Positions 45,081 to 57,664 are shown, counted from the first letter of the stretch. The stretch is 64,000 bases of DNA from Paramacrobiotus metropolitanus (GCF_019649055.1 NW_026570221.1:3844001-3908000); one strand, 5' to 3'. Notes: generated by a model from the sequence alone, not told the origin. A program made the numbers and translations.

Positions 45081-47270
45081 TTAACTAAGTGGGACTTCGA
45101 CGGGTTTATCGCCGCCGAAATAGTCTTCCTCATCGTCATCGTCTGGGCCAGGTCGATTATGTGGTCGCCTGGCCGGATCCTTGGGTTTACAAGTCGCCGG
45201 GCCACTCCGTTGGGACATCTCGTCGGTCTCATCAGTTTCTTGGCCGTAGCAATCCGTTCTGCCCTTCTTCGATTCCTTGGCCGCTTGTTTTCGGAGCCTC
45301 AGTGCGTACGGTTGTGCGCCGGGGGCGATGTCGTCCGACATCCAAGGTTCGTAGGGCGATGAGTTAAATCCGCTGGGCAAAGTCTTCTTTCGTCGGTACC
45401 AGCTAATAAATCTGGTCGCGTCGTCGCTAGGATCTACGTGATCCTCACGAAAGGCATACTTTGGCGCATACCGTTCTTGGGTATACAGCAAGTCGCGCAT
45501 CCAGATGGCGAGGATAACACTCCTCATCGGTGTGCCGAGTTGGGCGACGAGGGTTTCCAAAGCCGCTGGTATCATTTCGTTCTGGTACAGTCCGTACAGG
45601 GTGTAATGGCAAAAGTAGTTGCCAAGCCGAGCTGCGAAAATGAATCGCAGGAATGCCGTTATTCCGTCCTGGGCAAGGTCGATCTCCCCTTCTGGAAGGT
45701 GCTGGGTTAAGTCCAGTGCTGCCCGAGCCGCGGTAATTACAAAGGCTGGATGTGCGTCCGTTATGACGAACTGGGCCATACTCTCCAACTCGTCGTGGGG
45801 GTATTCCCGAGCTCCTAATTGGCTCGCCCGCGTTCCGTCGGGGCTATACAGCGGTACATTCAGTAAGACCGGATCAGTCATCGACGGTAACGCATTGGAT
45901 CTGGTATATGGGTGTTCAACGTTCGGCGCTGTGTGCGCAGACATATCGAAGTCCGGTTGCCACTGATGTTGTTCCAGTAGCATCTGGTATCCAGATCGGA
46001 CGAGGAATTGACGAAGGTTTTCTACCATACGCCAAACTTGTGGTCGATTCCGTTCGTCGTAGTTCATGACGTTCATAATGTGGTTTGTCCGTTCGGTGGG
46101 ATGTAGCATGACGACCTCGATTCCTTGTTGTCGAGCACGGTCGTAACGAGGGTCTTCTCGGATCGGCACTTCCACTTGTGGTAGTTGTGCCATCTGGTCA
46201 GCTACATCAACGTCCATTTGCTCCTGTTGAGCTGGCAGTTCTGCCTGGACTTCGGCCGCCTGTTCCGCCTGATAGGCTTCCGGCTGCTGTTCGGGTGGGA
46301 CGAAGTTACGCTTCGACTTATTTGTTAAGTCGACCGTAAGTCCAATTCCCGTTTCTCCAGGTCCAGTCCGTTTTCCTGGTGGAGCTCTTGTCGGCTCTTT
46401 TCCGACTTGTCGAATTACGGCTCGTTGCTCTTCGATTCTGTCTCGAAGGTCGACAGGACCAATCCTATGTCGGAGGTCGTGTCCCGCCAGGTTTTTGCTC
46501 GGTCGGCGTTGCTGCTGTTGAGTTGCCGGTTGAGTCCGAGTTTCATGGGTTCCATGTTGGGGAATCTGCTGGGAAATAGTTGGACTAGCCTGTGTGACTA
46601 CTGGCGTTGCCCTATGTGGGATTGCCATCAACTGTTCCTGAGTCGCCGGGGTAAGGGTAACCGGCTGTTGGGTTCCGTCCGGCATGTTCATCATCATCGT
46701 CACCGATGCACTCGTCATTGGTCGGTGTCGATCCCCGACGAAAACATCGCGTATGGTGTGCATCAACTGCTCGGTTTCCGGGCGACCCTGTGTGGGTGCC
46801 TGTACCCGAATCTTTATTTCCGGTTCGTAGTCGGTCGGTGATGGATGGGCTCGCATCGTGGCGATCTGTCTGTCGACCTCTGTGATCTTCTTCTGGTCGT
46901 CGAGTTGACGCTGCAGATCCTGCATCTGACGATACTCCAACAGTCTATTTGTTAAGACTGGTGGTCGAGTTCCTTCCCATCTTGGGTCGCGGGTTCGTTG
47001 CCGCTGAAGTGTAGCCAGGTTATCCTGTTCATGTGACTCCAATTGGTTGATCAGGTATTCTCTGCCGGCCAGGTACCGATATGCGCTCAGGTTACCAGCG
47101 ACAACATTAATGTAAAGTGCCGCCGCCTGAGCTCGGTGTTGCGGTCCCGTGCCGGTAACTCGTTCGTTTGTGAAGGATACGATGCATTGCGCGCAAGGCA
47201 ATCTGTTGTTGTCCCTCGTCGCGTTATCCCCGCACTGTTGGCAGTCCACCGTATAAGCTTCCGTACGAGT
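45081..47270 (-). CDS. E2 extra region 5: zinc-motif protein with large C-terminal domain (fossil)
   Basis: A CTTTTCTTTTGACAG-like acceptor (about 47271-47287, minus strand) opens this frame, which has no ATG near its start, so a spliced exon is likely. The N-terminus has paired CxxC motifs (CQQCGDN...LPCAQC). The middle is Gln/Pro/Thr-rich. The C-terminal about 250 residues look folded and helical (ELESMAQFVITDAHPAFVITAARAAL, MIPAALETLVAQLG, RSVILAIWMRDLLY), followed by an acidic tail. Unknown function. Confidence 0.5.
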   Translation of the reverse strand, partial: TRTEAYTVDCQQCGDNATRDNNRLPCAQCIVSFTNERVTGTGPQHRAQAAALYINVVAGNLSAYRYLAGREYLINQLESHEQDNLATLQRQRTRDPRWEGTRPPVLTNRLLEYRQMQDLQRQLDDQKKITEVDRQIATMRAHPSPTDYEPEIKIRVQAPTQGRPETEQLMHTIRDVFVGDRHRPMTSASVTMMMNMPDGTQQPVTLTPATQEQLMAIPHRATPVVTQASPTISQQIPQHGTHETRTQPATQQQQRRPSKNLAGHDLRHRIGPVDLRDRIEEQRAVIRQVGKEPTRAPPGKRTGPGETGIGLTVDLTNKSKRNFVPPEQQPEAYQAEQAAEVQAELPAQQEQMDVDVADQMAQLPQVEVPIREDPRYDRARQQGIEVVMLHPTERTNHIMNVMNYDERNRPQVWRMVENLRQFLVRSGYQMLLEQHQWQPDFDMSAHTAPNVEHPYTRSNALPSMTDPVLLNVPLYSPDGTRASQLGAREYPHDELESMAQFVITDAHPAFVITAARAALDLTQHLPEGEIDLAQDGITAFLRFIFAARLGNYFCHYTLYGLYQNEMIPAALETLVAQLGTPMRSVILAIWMRDLLYTQERYAPKYAFREDHVDPSDDATRFISWYRRKKTLPSGFNSSPYEPWMSDDIAPGAQPYALRLRKQAAKESKKGRTDCYGQETDETDEMSQRSGPATCKPKDPARRPHNRPGPDDDDEEDYFGGDKPVEVPLS

Positions 47271-47486
47271 CTGTCAAAAGAAAAGTAAGCGAACCGTTTC
47301 TCGGTTGCATCCTATAATTTACGCCCTATAGTTACTACGGTCGGGCCAGGTCGTTTCTCGAGCTGGTCCAAGACGCCTTTGTAGTCGTCTAATGAGGTAA
47401 GTCGACTTCTGTTGGTCGATGACGCCTATGTGGTGTCACTGGAGGAAGGTCGGTTATGCCTCTCCTCCAACGCGTTCTGCGTTTCC

Positions 47487-49142
47487 TCATTCCCGTGTCG
47501 GTGCTTCTGTCGACTCCGGCCGACTTGCTTGGTGCGAGTCGGTCAGCTCGGTTGATTGTGCCGGGGTGGATCGTTCCTTCGGTAAGTGTCCGTGCCGGTG
47601 AGTTGATGGATTTAATGCGATAAATCGTTGGCCGCCCTGGACTTTATCGGTGTTTGTGGCAAATCTTTGTTGGTAGAGTGCCTTCGATAAGACGAATTCC
47701 AATTCGTCTTCCAGGGAATACTTCTTGCGTCCGGCGATTACGTCCGGTTTGGGCTTGTATTTAGGGTCGACCAACTGCGGTTCTGCTGTTGTCCACTCGA
47801 ACTCAAACCGTGCTGTCAGTTGGTGGAGTATTTCTCCACGGGTAAGTCCGTCGGGATGCCAGGACATTTCCATGCACGCTTCGATGGCGTGTGTCCATCC
47901 TTCATATGTTGAAGGGGCCGGGTCCTTTTTAGCCGGTGGGAACTCGTAGTACATCCGCTTTGTGCTGGTGTACGTACGTATTATCTTCCCGGCATGGTAT
48001 CCCAGGTCGCAGTAATGTCGCACATTATTCTGGCTCAGTTGTCGCCAGTCGCCCGTCTCGTCTACCTTCCAATATTGGAGGAGCTTAAAGGCGATTCTTG
48101 GTGTGGCGAATTTCGGTCCGCGTGTAGCCAAGGCCTTCAGGGCGGCGAATGTGTACATCCATCCCGCGTCGTATTCCGAAGCACTCGGCTTCGGTTTTCA
48201 AGCCGATTTGATGCCGGTGTACTTAACCCGAACGTTGGTCAACGGGGGGATGTCGTCCGGCAACACTTCCATGGCGTCTTCATTCCATTCGGAGAGAAGT
48301 GGCCGCTCGTCAGTGTCAGGGGTTATCGGTATCCGTTTACCGTACTGACGAGGGATATATACTCCGCCATCGTCTCCATTGCCTCTGGACTCCTCGGCTT
48401 TGTCGCCGCTGTCCTTCTCTTCCGGTTGTCTATCCGGTATCTCCGGTTCACTCTGAGGTGCTGGGGCCGACGGCGGTGGTTGACCGTGTTCGTCGTCGTC
48501 GTCGTCGTCTTTTGGCGATCCATTTCCAGGTGTTTGGAAATTGTCGTCGTTATCGTCGTCATCGGTTTCTTCCTCCGATGACGGGACCAATTCTGATGAC
48601 TTCGGTTCCTTCTTCTTAGCTGGGTTAGTCGACTTCGTCTTAGTCGACTTCGACTTTCCCTTCTGTTGGGTCAAGTCTTCCGGTTCCGGCGAAATTTCCA
48701 TGGGCGAGGACGGTGGTAGTGACTGTACGTCCTTCGGAATGAACCGTCCTTTAGCGCTCCGAGTCGGCTTCGCCATACTTGCTCGTCCCGCTGGAGCTGC
48801 TGCCGTACCGACATATGTTGTCGGTTCGAACGGTGCTCGCGGTCGGGATAAGATTTGGACTCGTCTTTGTGACGACTGTCCAGCCGTACGAGCTATATGC
48901 AGCAGAGTAGCCGCATCGTCCGACGGTTGTTCGTTGGAGTCGCTGTACTCTTCGGTAGGTTCCGTGCCAGCCGGAGGCTTGTCCGTGTTGAAATAAGACA
49001 TCCGGAGGTTGAACTCACGCCGATGTTGTTCCGGTATGAAGTTAGGCACGGTGTACCGTACTGGTACGTCGCGTTCCGCGTTAGTCGTCTGAAGGGTGTG
49101 TTGTTCGACCAAGGACGTAATCCGGTCGCTTATCCTATTCAT
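47487..49142 (-). CDS. E2 extra region 4: two smaller frames (fossil)
   Basis: 49142-48198: a short folded start (MNRISDRITSLVEQHTLQTT...), then acidic/Ser-rich disorder with runs of Asp. 48158-47487: a compact helical domain (YTFAALKALATRGPKF, LLQYWKVDETGDWRQLSQNN, WTHAIEACMEMSWHPDGLT). Neither is recognised. Both sit between region 3 and the last frame. Confidence 0.45.
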
Positions 49143-50250
49143 GATGATTTCGGCGATGTTCCCCCTTCTTGTCCATGTACATCACGTTATATACACGGGC
49201 GATTTGGACCAAGGTTGATCCGCGGGGGTTCATACTGTATCCGATGCACCTTGCAATTCTAGTCGGTGTATCGTCTGCGTTTCTTGCGGCTGCACTTCTA
49301 AGTACTTTGATAGGGTCCGGTGGAAGCAGTTCGGCTCTCCGTCCCCATTGTCGGTGAACGGCTACTGCCAATCCGAAATCCAAAGTCCAGGCGACGATCT
49401 GCATCATGAGTTGATGCGTCAACCACTTTCCGGTTTCGTCTCCGACCTGGATGTTATTGGACAAGTCTCGGACCAGGGACTGGTAGATGTCCGCGCCGTT
49501 TTCCCTGGCGTTTTCGATGCTCCTTACGACTTCAACGTGTACTCGGACGGTACGGATTAACGTATCGACCGGGTCATCCGGCTGTTCATCCGGAAGACGC
49601 TCGCGTACATCGTCTGGGGCTGGCCACTGTGATTCATCAGTGTCCGCTCCATGGTCGAACATTTCTTTCAGGTCACCTTTAAATCCTTCGTAGGGGTCAC
49701 CTTCTCCATGATCGGAGATTGAGTCCTTTTCTTCAATATCCGAGATGTGGTCGGACTCGACGTCAGACTGTTGCTTGGATGTGGAGAACTGGGGTTGTTC
49801 GGTCGGAGTCGGCGGTTTTGGTGGGTTCCGTAGCCGACCTCCTGAAGTCTTAGCCGGCTTTGTGCCGGTTCGTTCCATGACTTCTTTGAATTTCCGCTCC
49901 ACCGCTTCCTTGTCATGCGGTTGCTGAGCTTTCTCCTTCTGCTCGGTCCTTTGTGGGCCGGCATCCGAGATATCCAGATCATCGGATGACTTATGCCGCT
50001 TGGCCGGATTAGGCTTCGGCGTCTTCACCGTAGAGTCCGACTTCGGTTTGGTCGTCTCTTTGGCCTCCGACTTCACTGGTTTCTTCTGGGTTTCCGTCGG
50101 TTGCGGCTTAGCGGATTGTTTCGCTGCTTCCTTCTTGGCCTTCCGTTTATCCTTATGGGATTTCGCGGAGTTGGCCGAGTTAATGACCCGTGTACTCGGA
50201 TCATCGTCGATCTGAACGGAAGGTTGTCTGGCCGGAGGAGGAACTTTCAT
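49135..50250 (-). CDS. E2 extra region 3: disordered N-terminus plus globular domain (fossil)
   Basis: The first 220 residues are Lys/Pro/Glu-rich and disordered. The last 120 look folded and helical (VDTLIRTVRVHVEVVRSI, QIVAWTLDFGLAVAVHRQWG, ARCIGYSMNPRGSTLVQIAR). I do not recognise the fold; a nucleoprotein- or capsid-like helical domain is one guess. It overlaps the next frame by 8 nt. Confidence 0.45.
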   Translation of the reverse strand: MKVPPPARQPSVQIDDDPSTRVINSANSAKSHKDKRKAKKEAAKQSAKPQPTETQKKPVKSEAKETTKPKSDSTVKTPKPNPAKRHKSSDDLDISDAGPQRTEQKEKAQQPHDKEAVERKFKEVMERTGTKPAKTSGGRLRNPPKPPTPTEQPQFSTSKQQSDVESDHISDIEEKDSISDHGEGDPYEGFKGDLKEMFDHGADTDESQWPAPDDVRERLPDEQPDDPVDTLIRTVRVHVEVVRSIENARENGADIYQSLVRDLSNNIQVGDETGKWLTHQLMMQIVAWTLDFGLAVAVHRQWGRRAELLPPDPIKVLRSAAARNADDTPTRIARCIGYSMNPRGSTLVQIARVYNVMYMDKKGEHRRNHHE

Positions 50251-50358
50251 CTTGACGGGTTGCTGTACCCTCTTCTTGGTCTTGGGTCCCGGAGCGGTGA
50301 CTTTATGTCGAGTCGGCGTAGCCGCTTGTAGGGCTTTAGGTCGACTCTTTTCCGCTCG

Positions 50359-53300
50359 TTAGTGTTTTCCCATACGTTTCATAACGTCGGCCATCTTCTC
50401 CGTAAGTCGGTCGTGGTCGCGCCGAGCTTCCGTGGTATTTCCGACTATGCTGGCACGTCGGATTCTCAGCGAGTGCCAGAGTTCCCTGTCCTCCGGATAT
50501 GCCATTTCGATGCAGGCATCCTGTTCCGACCTTGTCAAGTCCTTTACATGTTGTAAGGCTGGGTCGTCATGGAATTCGCGCGACGAGTCCTGAGGTGGTT
50601 TCTCCTTGGCCGTACTCCGTTTGGTCGGTATATTTACCGACTCCTTTACCGAATCGTTCGTTCGAGACTCGTCAATTGTTAGACGTGGTCCGGCGTGTAT
50701 CGAGGTCGGTTCGTCCCTTTGTGGCGACGTTTCGACCGTTGTTTCGACTCGCGCTTCCGAAGGGGATGTTGTGTCCATCGCGTCTTCGGTTTTCTTCGGT
50801 TTCGTCGGAGTATTCCGAGGTGTGAACCTGAGTGGTTTCTCCATTGTCGGTTGACTCGGCAGCTTAGTCGGCTGGGATGCTGATCGGGTCGGCGAAATTT
50901 GTTTCACCGGCGATCTGCCTCGTTTCGGCGTGGATCCCTTCGGTGGTGCCGCTGCCTTCTGTTGAATGGAGTCATCGGAATCGACGTTGTCCGCATTTTC
51001 CTCATCTTCACTACTGTCCGTGATAGTTATCGGAATCTTCTCGGTTACCTCTTCTCCGGGCCGAGGTTGGATTTCCAGCGTGTAAGCGCCTGGGTTGATG
51101 CTAGGGTTGCGGAGCCGTTGAATTGTTTGAATCATAGTCGGATCCAGCGGGAGTTGTCGTAACTCCTTCTTCCCGCATCTCAATGTCACCAACCGTCGCA
51201 GGACTTTATCCCTATCCTGGATTGTGGCATGGATCTTCTGGGCCATTTGAGTCTGTTGCTCTTCCGTCATGGTCCGATCTCGGATACCTCCTTGAAGTTG
51301 TGCTTCGTAAAGTATCCATTGAAGGTCCAATGTTTTGGCTTGGCTGACCAACTTCTTATGGACGCCGGGTGTAAATAAGGCCTTCGCTCCCAGCACTTTT
51401 TGTGACGGGCCCGGCTTTTCTTCATCCGGTGGTAGGGAAGACGGAGTCGCCTTTAGGAGTTCCAAGAGTTGTTCCTTGGTCCTGACTGGTGATGGCGACT
51501 TTGACGGGAAGAGACGCCTTCGTGGACCGTGCTCTTCGATGTTGTCCGTCGGTTTTGGCTTCCTTGCGAATTTCGGTGAGTTTGGTCCGCCTGGTTGGTG
51601 GACGAGTCGACCATCAGATGTTCGTTCACTCTGTGGTTCTCTTTGTGAGAGCCCAGGTAACGTTGTTGGTCGTTCCAGGGGCTTGAATCGGCTAGCTTCT
51701 GTTACTGCGGCTTCCTCCGATGTGTCCATCAGTTCATCTTCGCCTTCGAGTCCTGGTACTGGTAGGTCGTCCATCGGCTCGTCTTGTTGACTCACCGGTG
51801 GGACTACCTGTGTCGGTTTGACAGGTTGTACCTTAGGCTTTTTGGCGGAGGGCGGCCTCTTCAGCTTACGTTGCTCCTCCGCTTCCTTGCGCTTGTAGAA
51901 GTCGTCTACGAAGGACTGAATCATGGCCATCAGAGTTTGCAGCCGTTCCTGATTCTTTGCCGACCACACTGTTGTTGGTCAGAGGATAAATCGGGCTTCC
52001 TTGGCGTTGTTTTCCAAGTGTCCGAGATTAATGCGATCTGACAATACTGCGGACTCCGTTGATCGGTTTTGTCCATCATCTTCCGCAGTTCGACGATGAC
52101 GGCATCTGCTCGCAGTAACTGTGTGTTAACTGCCTTTACCCATTCAAGGTCGGGTTTGGCTGGTGGGGCCGGAGGTGGAAGTCGGACAGCATCGAAATTC
52201 GGTTTCCGAGCCGACTGGATCTTTGTGATCCGAGACGGTCGACCTTCAGCCATGGCGTTTGTTGCCAGGTTGGTCGATTCCTGTTCTTTGTCCCGTTCCT
52301 TCTCTTCCTCGTACTCGTTTACCCTTGTTTCCAACCATGAGGTCGTTCGAATCAGATGTTGTCGAGTCCTGGTCGTCTGTGGGGCGTCCGGGTGACTAAG
52401 TCGTCGTATGAACCGGGCATTGTTTCCCCACGCCAAGATATCTCGATCCAAATCATTCGCTTCTTGCTGTTATCTTCACAGAAGTTTCTGCGGGCCCTCA
52501 TCTCTGTGATGAGTTCCGCTACTCTAGCCAATAATTTGACTATATGTGGCGCGACCGTACTCGGCAGTTCGTCCGTGTCCGGTATGGCTTCCATGATCCG
52601 AGCTTCTGTAGCCGGAGACATGGGCCGATCGGCCATTTCCATCGGTTTCGGGTGAACCAAACCTACTGTTGGGGTCGGCTGAGGTTGTATCCGAGCTGTT
52701 GTCGAAGTCGGCTGACTCGAGGTGTTCGGCTGTTGCGAACCGGATGCGCGTTGTGCCGCTTTCCGTTGTTCCTCGAGTTCCTTCCGCCGTAAAATTTCGA
52801 GGTCGACTTGCACGTCCTGAATGTGCATCTGGGAGACTCTAATTTGGTCTTCTATTGCCGTCCGAATATTACGGATGGTCGGATCTGTTCCGTCCATGTT
52901 ATCAACTTGGCGTTGCAAGCTGTCGGCAATCCTTCTTGTACGAGCCAACTTATCGTTAAGGGCTTCACGCTTTTCTGCCAATGTGGGCTCGAGCGGTTGT
53001 TGAGAAGAAGTCGGCTGCGGCTGAGTGGGGGTCGGCTGAACCCTTTGTGAGTTAGCCTCTAAAATTTTCCACAAATCTTCGACCCGCCTTGAGCAGATGC
53101 TATACTGCTGGTCCAAGGCATCGCGCATTTGCTTCTCCATGGCGTTATTCGGGTCGAGTTCCCGGAGTTGTCTTCCGAGCTTCTCCATGACGTCGACCGC
53201 TTCTCGGTACTGGTCCTCAACTCCTCCGATGTCGACTTCTTTTTTGGTCGACCGCTTCTGCGAATGGGAGTTCGACGTCAAGTCCGGGTGATGGGACTGG

Positions 53301-53377
53301 AGAAGGTGTTTTCTCGCGAGCTGGTACTGGCGCTCCCGCTTTGTTCGGGTTTGCCAAGTACTCCTTGACATGGTCAA
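50359..53377 (-). CDS. E2 extra region 2: charged helical frames (fossil)
   Basis: Successive frames (53377-52352, 52451-51930, 51969-50359) are Glu/Lys/Gln-rich with predicted coiled coils (EALNDKLARTRRIADSLQRQVDNM) and disordered, phospho-site-like Ser/Pro/Thr stretches. One ends with a compact acidic-basic helical tail (DLTRSEQDACIEMAYPEDRE). No known domain. Confidence 0.45.
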
Positions 53378-56300
53378 TCACCGACTGAAGTGCTTCAATA
53401 AGCCGGTCCCGGTTCGGACCTGGCGGTGGGATTCCCCACGTGCCTAGAGTATCGGCCCAATCCAACTCGAGTCGTAGTGCTCGGTCGATCCGGGTGAGGT
53501 CGGTTTCCCCTTGTTCCGTTAGGGTTCCACTAAGTCGGTGGTAAAAGATGTCGGCCAAATCCTGTCCGGCTTGGGTGATTATGTCCAAGTTGGCGTTTAG
53601 GTTTTCCATTGGTGTCGTGCCGACTAGAGTCATCACTGCTGTCGTAGTCGGTGGTGCTCGGCGAGGTGGCGACGGTGTTGGAATCCGTTCAGTGTACGCG
53701 GGTTCCGCGTCAAGGATTTCTGTGATCCGTTCCACTACCGACCTGAGTTGTCGTTCGTCGACCTCGGTCGGTTCATCTTTACCGATGAGAAGATCCGCCT
53801 TTTCCAGGTAGGCCGTTAGGTCGTTCATTTTCTGCCGTGCCACTTTGAGGGTTTCGGCATCGGATGGTGTCTCGTGGACAAAAGATCTCTGGAGGTGATC
53901 CAGTAAATTCCATCCATCGGTGATTATTGAGGACATCTTTTCTCTGCGGCTTTTTCGCATTGCCGAGTGCATCTCCGCCGCCGATGAGGTCGACGGTAAT
54001 GCGTCCGAGGTTTCCGTATCAGAGTCGTGTGGTTTCGCCGTTACGTCCTGTGTGGTCGTCGTCGGCGGTAAGACTAAAATGCCTCGATGCTCTTCGTTGA
54101 GTTTCGTCAACAGATCGACTCGTGGCTGTACTAGCCGTTGATGCGCCTCCGTCTGCGGCGGTCCAGTTTGGATCAGACTTTCGACTAACTCTATGTAAGC
54201 TGTAAAGTCGTCCATCTTCTGCAGAGCGAACCGTTCAAGGCCTTGTCGTGACCGTTCGCGTATCCTTTCCAGAATTTTCTTCGCGTCTTGTAGGGCCGCT
54301 TTCGCGTTGGCGAATGTTTTCTCGCCGTCCACGGCTGGTGTGGCTAAGGCCTGTGTGGTCCTTGCCGATCGTGGTGTAGCCGTTAGTTGGATCATCTGTT
54401 GCTCGACCTGAATTAGTTGGTCGAGTTCCATATGGCGGTTGGACGCCTGCTTGTACTGGTCTAGCAAGACTTGGAACTTCTGGTGATGGTCGGCCTCGGT
54501 TGTTGGGAGGTTCTGCATCCGTTCCTTGATTGCGTTAGACTGGTTGATTGCTTCGTCCCGCTTCCGTTTCAAGGTTGCGAGCGTCCGGAGTCGTTCCGGG
54601 TCGAACGCCTGGGGATTCGGTGGGTTTACTTCGCTATCGACCTGTGTGGTCGGCGGCGGAAGCGATGATATCGGTGAAATCGCAACGGCTCCCGGTGGTA
54701 ACGTCGTGGGTTGGACGTTATCCGTCGGTAAGGTCGGAAGTTTCTCCGCCAAGATAGCCCTCTTCACCTGGTCCATAGCTGTTCGGAGTCGGTGTTTGTC
54801 CACCTATGTGGTTGGCAAACCATACCGAGTGAGATCTTCAGTTAGCCCTATGTGGGCTATGAGATCGTGAATTTTCCGAACTGGATCTAGGTTGGTAGGA
54901 TCTCGGATTCCGTCAGCTATGCGTCCGTAGATTCCTTGGAGGGCTTGTTTGCCGTCAAGGATGGTTTTCCAGTCTTCTGTCGTCTGGTCATCCTGTCCGA
55001 TCTGAAATGCCATCGCATCGTACCGGAGCTGGGGAACCTGTTGTTCGGCTCCTCCTATTTGGCTCTGGATTATCTGTCGAATCCTTCGGTAATGCATGTT
55101 TAGTCGAATGGCCTGATCGTCTGTGGTTATGCCGCCGTGGTTAAGTCTGCGGGCGATCCGTAAACTTCGGTAAAGGTCGTTTACTAACCCTGCTCTATTG
55201 GTTACGGCGACCGAATCTCCGCCTTGCGTCATCCTCACTTCGTCGAGGATTCTATCTCCCGTTCGGATGGCGGCCTGTACCTCTGCCAATGTAGGCATTT
55301 GAACATCTTCTGACCGACGTTCGGCTGCGTCCAGGTTCTGGGCAAGCTGTGGATACAGGTTAACTCGGTTCTGGGCATTCCGTATCCTGTTCCGGATTGC
55401 AGTTAGCAATTCCAGGCTTGTCGGCATTCCGGTCGTTAAGTAAGACCAAAGTCCTGACATGAAGTCGCGGATAGCCCTCCTATGGCTATCGAGGTTCATT
55501 GCCTCGGTAGTCCCTGCCTGTGTATCTTCTAATACTGTGTCCATCCGACCTGTGACTATTGTAGCCATCCGTAGGAAATCCCGCAGTTCCTGCAGTGTTG
55601 GGAGCGGTTCCACAGGTGGTCCTTGTGGGGCCTGCTGTGTCGGGTTCACTTGTAAGGCCGGGACTTGGATTGGAAGCAACCCTTGGCCTACGTTCCACGT
55701 CATCGTAGGTAGAGGTTGACTCGTTGGGACGACCGCTGGTTGGGTCGTCTTCGGCTGTAACGCTCGGATTTCATTTTCCTTCTCCGTCAGCTTCTTAGTC
55801 CAATGCTCGATCAGTCCGGTATTGCCCAGAACAGTTTCAGGGTAATGTTCCTTGGTTGGATCGAGTGTGGCCAGGCGTTTCTTCACCTCGTTTATCTCGT
55901 GGAGATATTCATTGCGTTTTTGCCCCAAAGCGTCCAGCCTGGCTAATCGGATTTCTTCGTCAATCACCGCCTGTGTGGTCGGTGCTGAGATTCCGGACGA
56001 GCGCAAGTTTTGTTCTTGAGCTCGTATTCGTCTTTCCAAGTCGGCAGCCGAATCGGTCCAGCGTTGTTCCTCTCGGCCTATCCTTCCCATCTCGGCGGTG
56101 TAGTTCTCCGCTGTGTGGGGGATCTTGGAGTAACTCATTCTGAGTTTCACTGCCTCCTTCATAGCCTCCTCCTTTTGAACACGGAGTTTTCCGATCTCCA
56201 GTGAAGGTGTTCGGCCAGGCACTTGTTGGCCTGCCGAAGTCGACGGAGTTGGCTGAGTTGCCTGGGAGGTCGGCGTGACAACCTGTGTGGTTATCGCCGG

Positions 56301-57485
56301 TGGACCGGGGTCAGGATCTCCCAGTCTCTGAGCAACATGCCGAGCTACCGCTTGCTGGCAGATTCGAAGGGACGTCTGTTCCTCGGCATGGAGCTTTAAG
56401 TTGGCGTCGTTCAGACGGTTCTCGTAGTACGACAGTTCAGTCAACAACTTCGTTCTGTACGGAGTGTGGCTCGGGTCCATGTGTGAAGTCTGCGTCAGTG
56501 CTTGGCTGATCGTGTCTATGTGAGCACGAGCCAGTTTTGCTTGTTGGCGCAACTCTGCTTCGGTTCTGCCGTTAGTGTTGATTTCTTGGACAACCGCCAA
56601 AGGTGGAGGCATCGACGTTACGACCTGTGTGGCCGTCGTCGGAGCAGGCACTTGTTGGCTCTGTCCTCCTACCTGACTTCTATGCTGGTTCAGCCAGGTC
56701 ATTAAATGGGTTGTCGCGTTCGGATCCATCCAGAGGTTCTGTTGCCTGGGCTGTCCGAGATGAGTCGGCGAGATCGGTGGCGTAAGCAATACTGGCCTTG
56801 GTGGCGAGATTGTGCCATCCGGGCTGACCATACTCATCGTTGCGATCGTCATAGGTGAGGGTGACATTCCGGGCGTGGGCGGAACTGCTACGAAGCGCAT
56901 CGGCGATTGGTTATATGCGAAACTATTCGGCGCCAATGTGGGCGTCGTATAGATCGGACCCGCTATGTTAGCCATTCCTGGCGCCATTGTGGGCACCGTG
57001 TAAAGTGTTACGGGCGTGTTCGCCATCCCTGGCACCATTGTAGGTGTCGGGTAAGGTGCTCCGGTCATCATTGTTGATGCCGAGCTGGTCGGTCCGACTA
57101 TTGTAGTCGGTACTGACCACTGATAAGGTGGCATTTGACCATGTGGGCCTGCTGCCGATACCGGAGTCATCTGACTCGTTCCAGTTCCGAGGTTCCACAG
57201 ACAGCCTGTGTTATCGACTGCTGTGTTCGGTGGCAAGATCTGCGGTGGTATCGTTCCACGTTGGGGCCCGACCGTAAGACCTGCTAACACATTAGCTGTT
57301 ACGTTAGCTTGAGGATTGTCTACCTGCGGTAATGGCGTCTGTGTGGCCGACCGCGAATTGTCCGATCGCGATGTCGAGCGATGAGTCGGGTAGGGCTGTG
57401 ATCGGTTCGATCCGCTACCACTGCGTCCACTGTTCGATCCGCTGGAAGGTGGGTCGTGTCGGTGACGACCTGACATTGTTGCTTG
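53217..57485 (-). CDS. E2 extra region 1: long Pro/Gln-rich and coiled-coil frames (fossil)
   Basis: A polypyrimidine tract and GACAG at about 57486-57505 (minus strand) precede the ATG at 57476, so this part may be expressed from a spliced RNA. The N-terminus is Ser/Arg/Pro-rich (MSGRHRHDPPSSGSNS), then tandem Ala/Pro/Met/Thr-rich units (PTMVPGMANTPVTLYTVPTM...). Long helical, coiled-coil-like stretches follow (LRVQKEEAMKEAVKLR, LKRKRDEAINQSNAIKERM). The ~890 and ~530 residue frames show no enzyme motif. Unknown function; position matches env in retroviruses, but I see no signal peptide or membrane segment. Confidence 0.5.
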
Positions 57486-57664
57486 CTGTCAAGGAAAGGA
57501 AATACGGCGCGTTAGAATTCTACCAACTCCCGTATATTCAGCTGAAGATGTTCCGGTCAACTGAAGAGATTCCATTTCGACACCAAAGGTCCATCTATAC
57601 CTAGCTACTGTTAAACTATCTAAAACTTATTCTAAGTTTTACGCCTATGGCCCTATGACTGAGT

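Noticed and set aside
42300-57500. Plus-strand frames across E2 as genes
   Set aside because: They shadow the longer minus-strand frames and have no domains.
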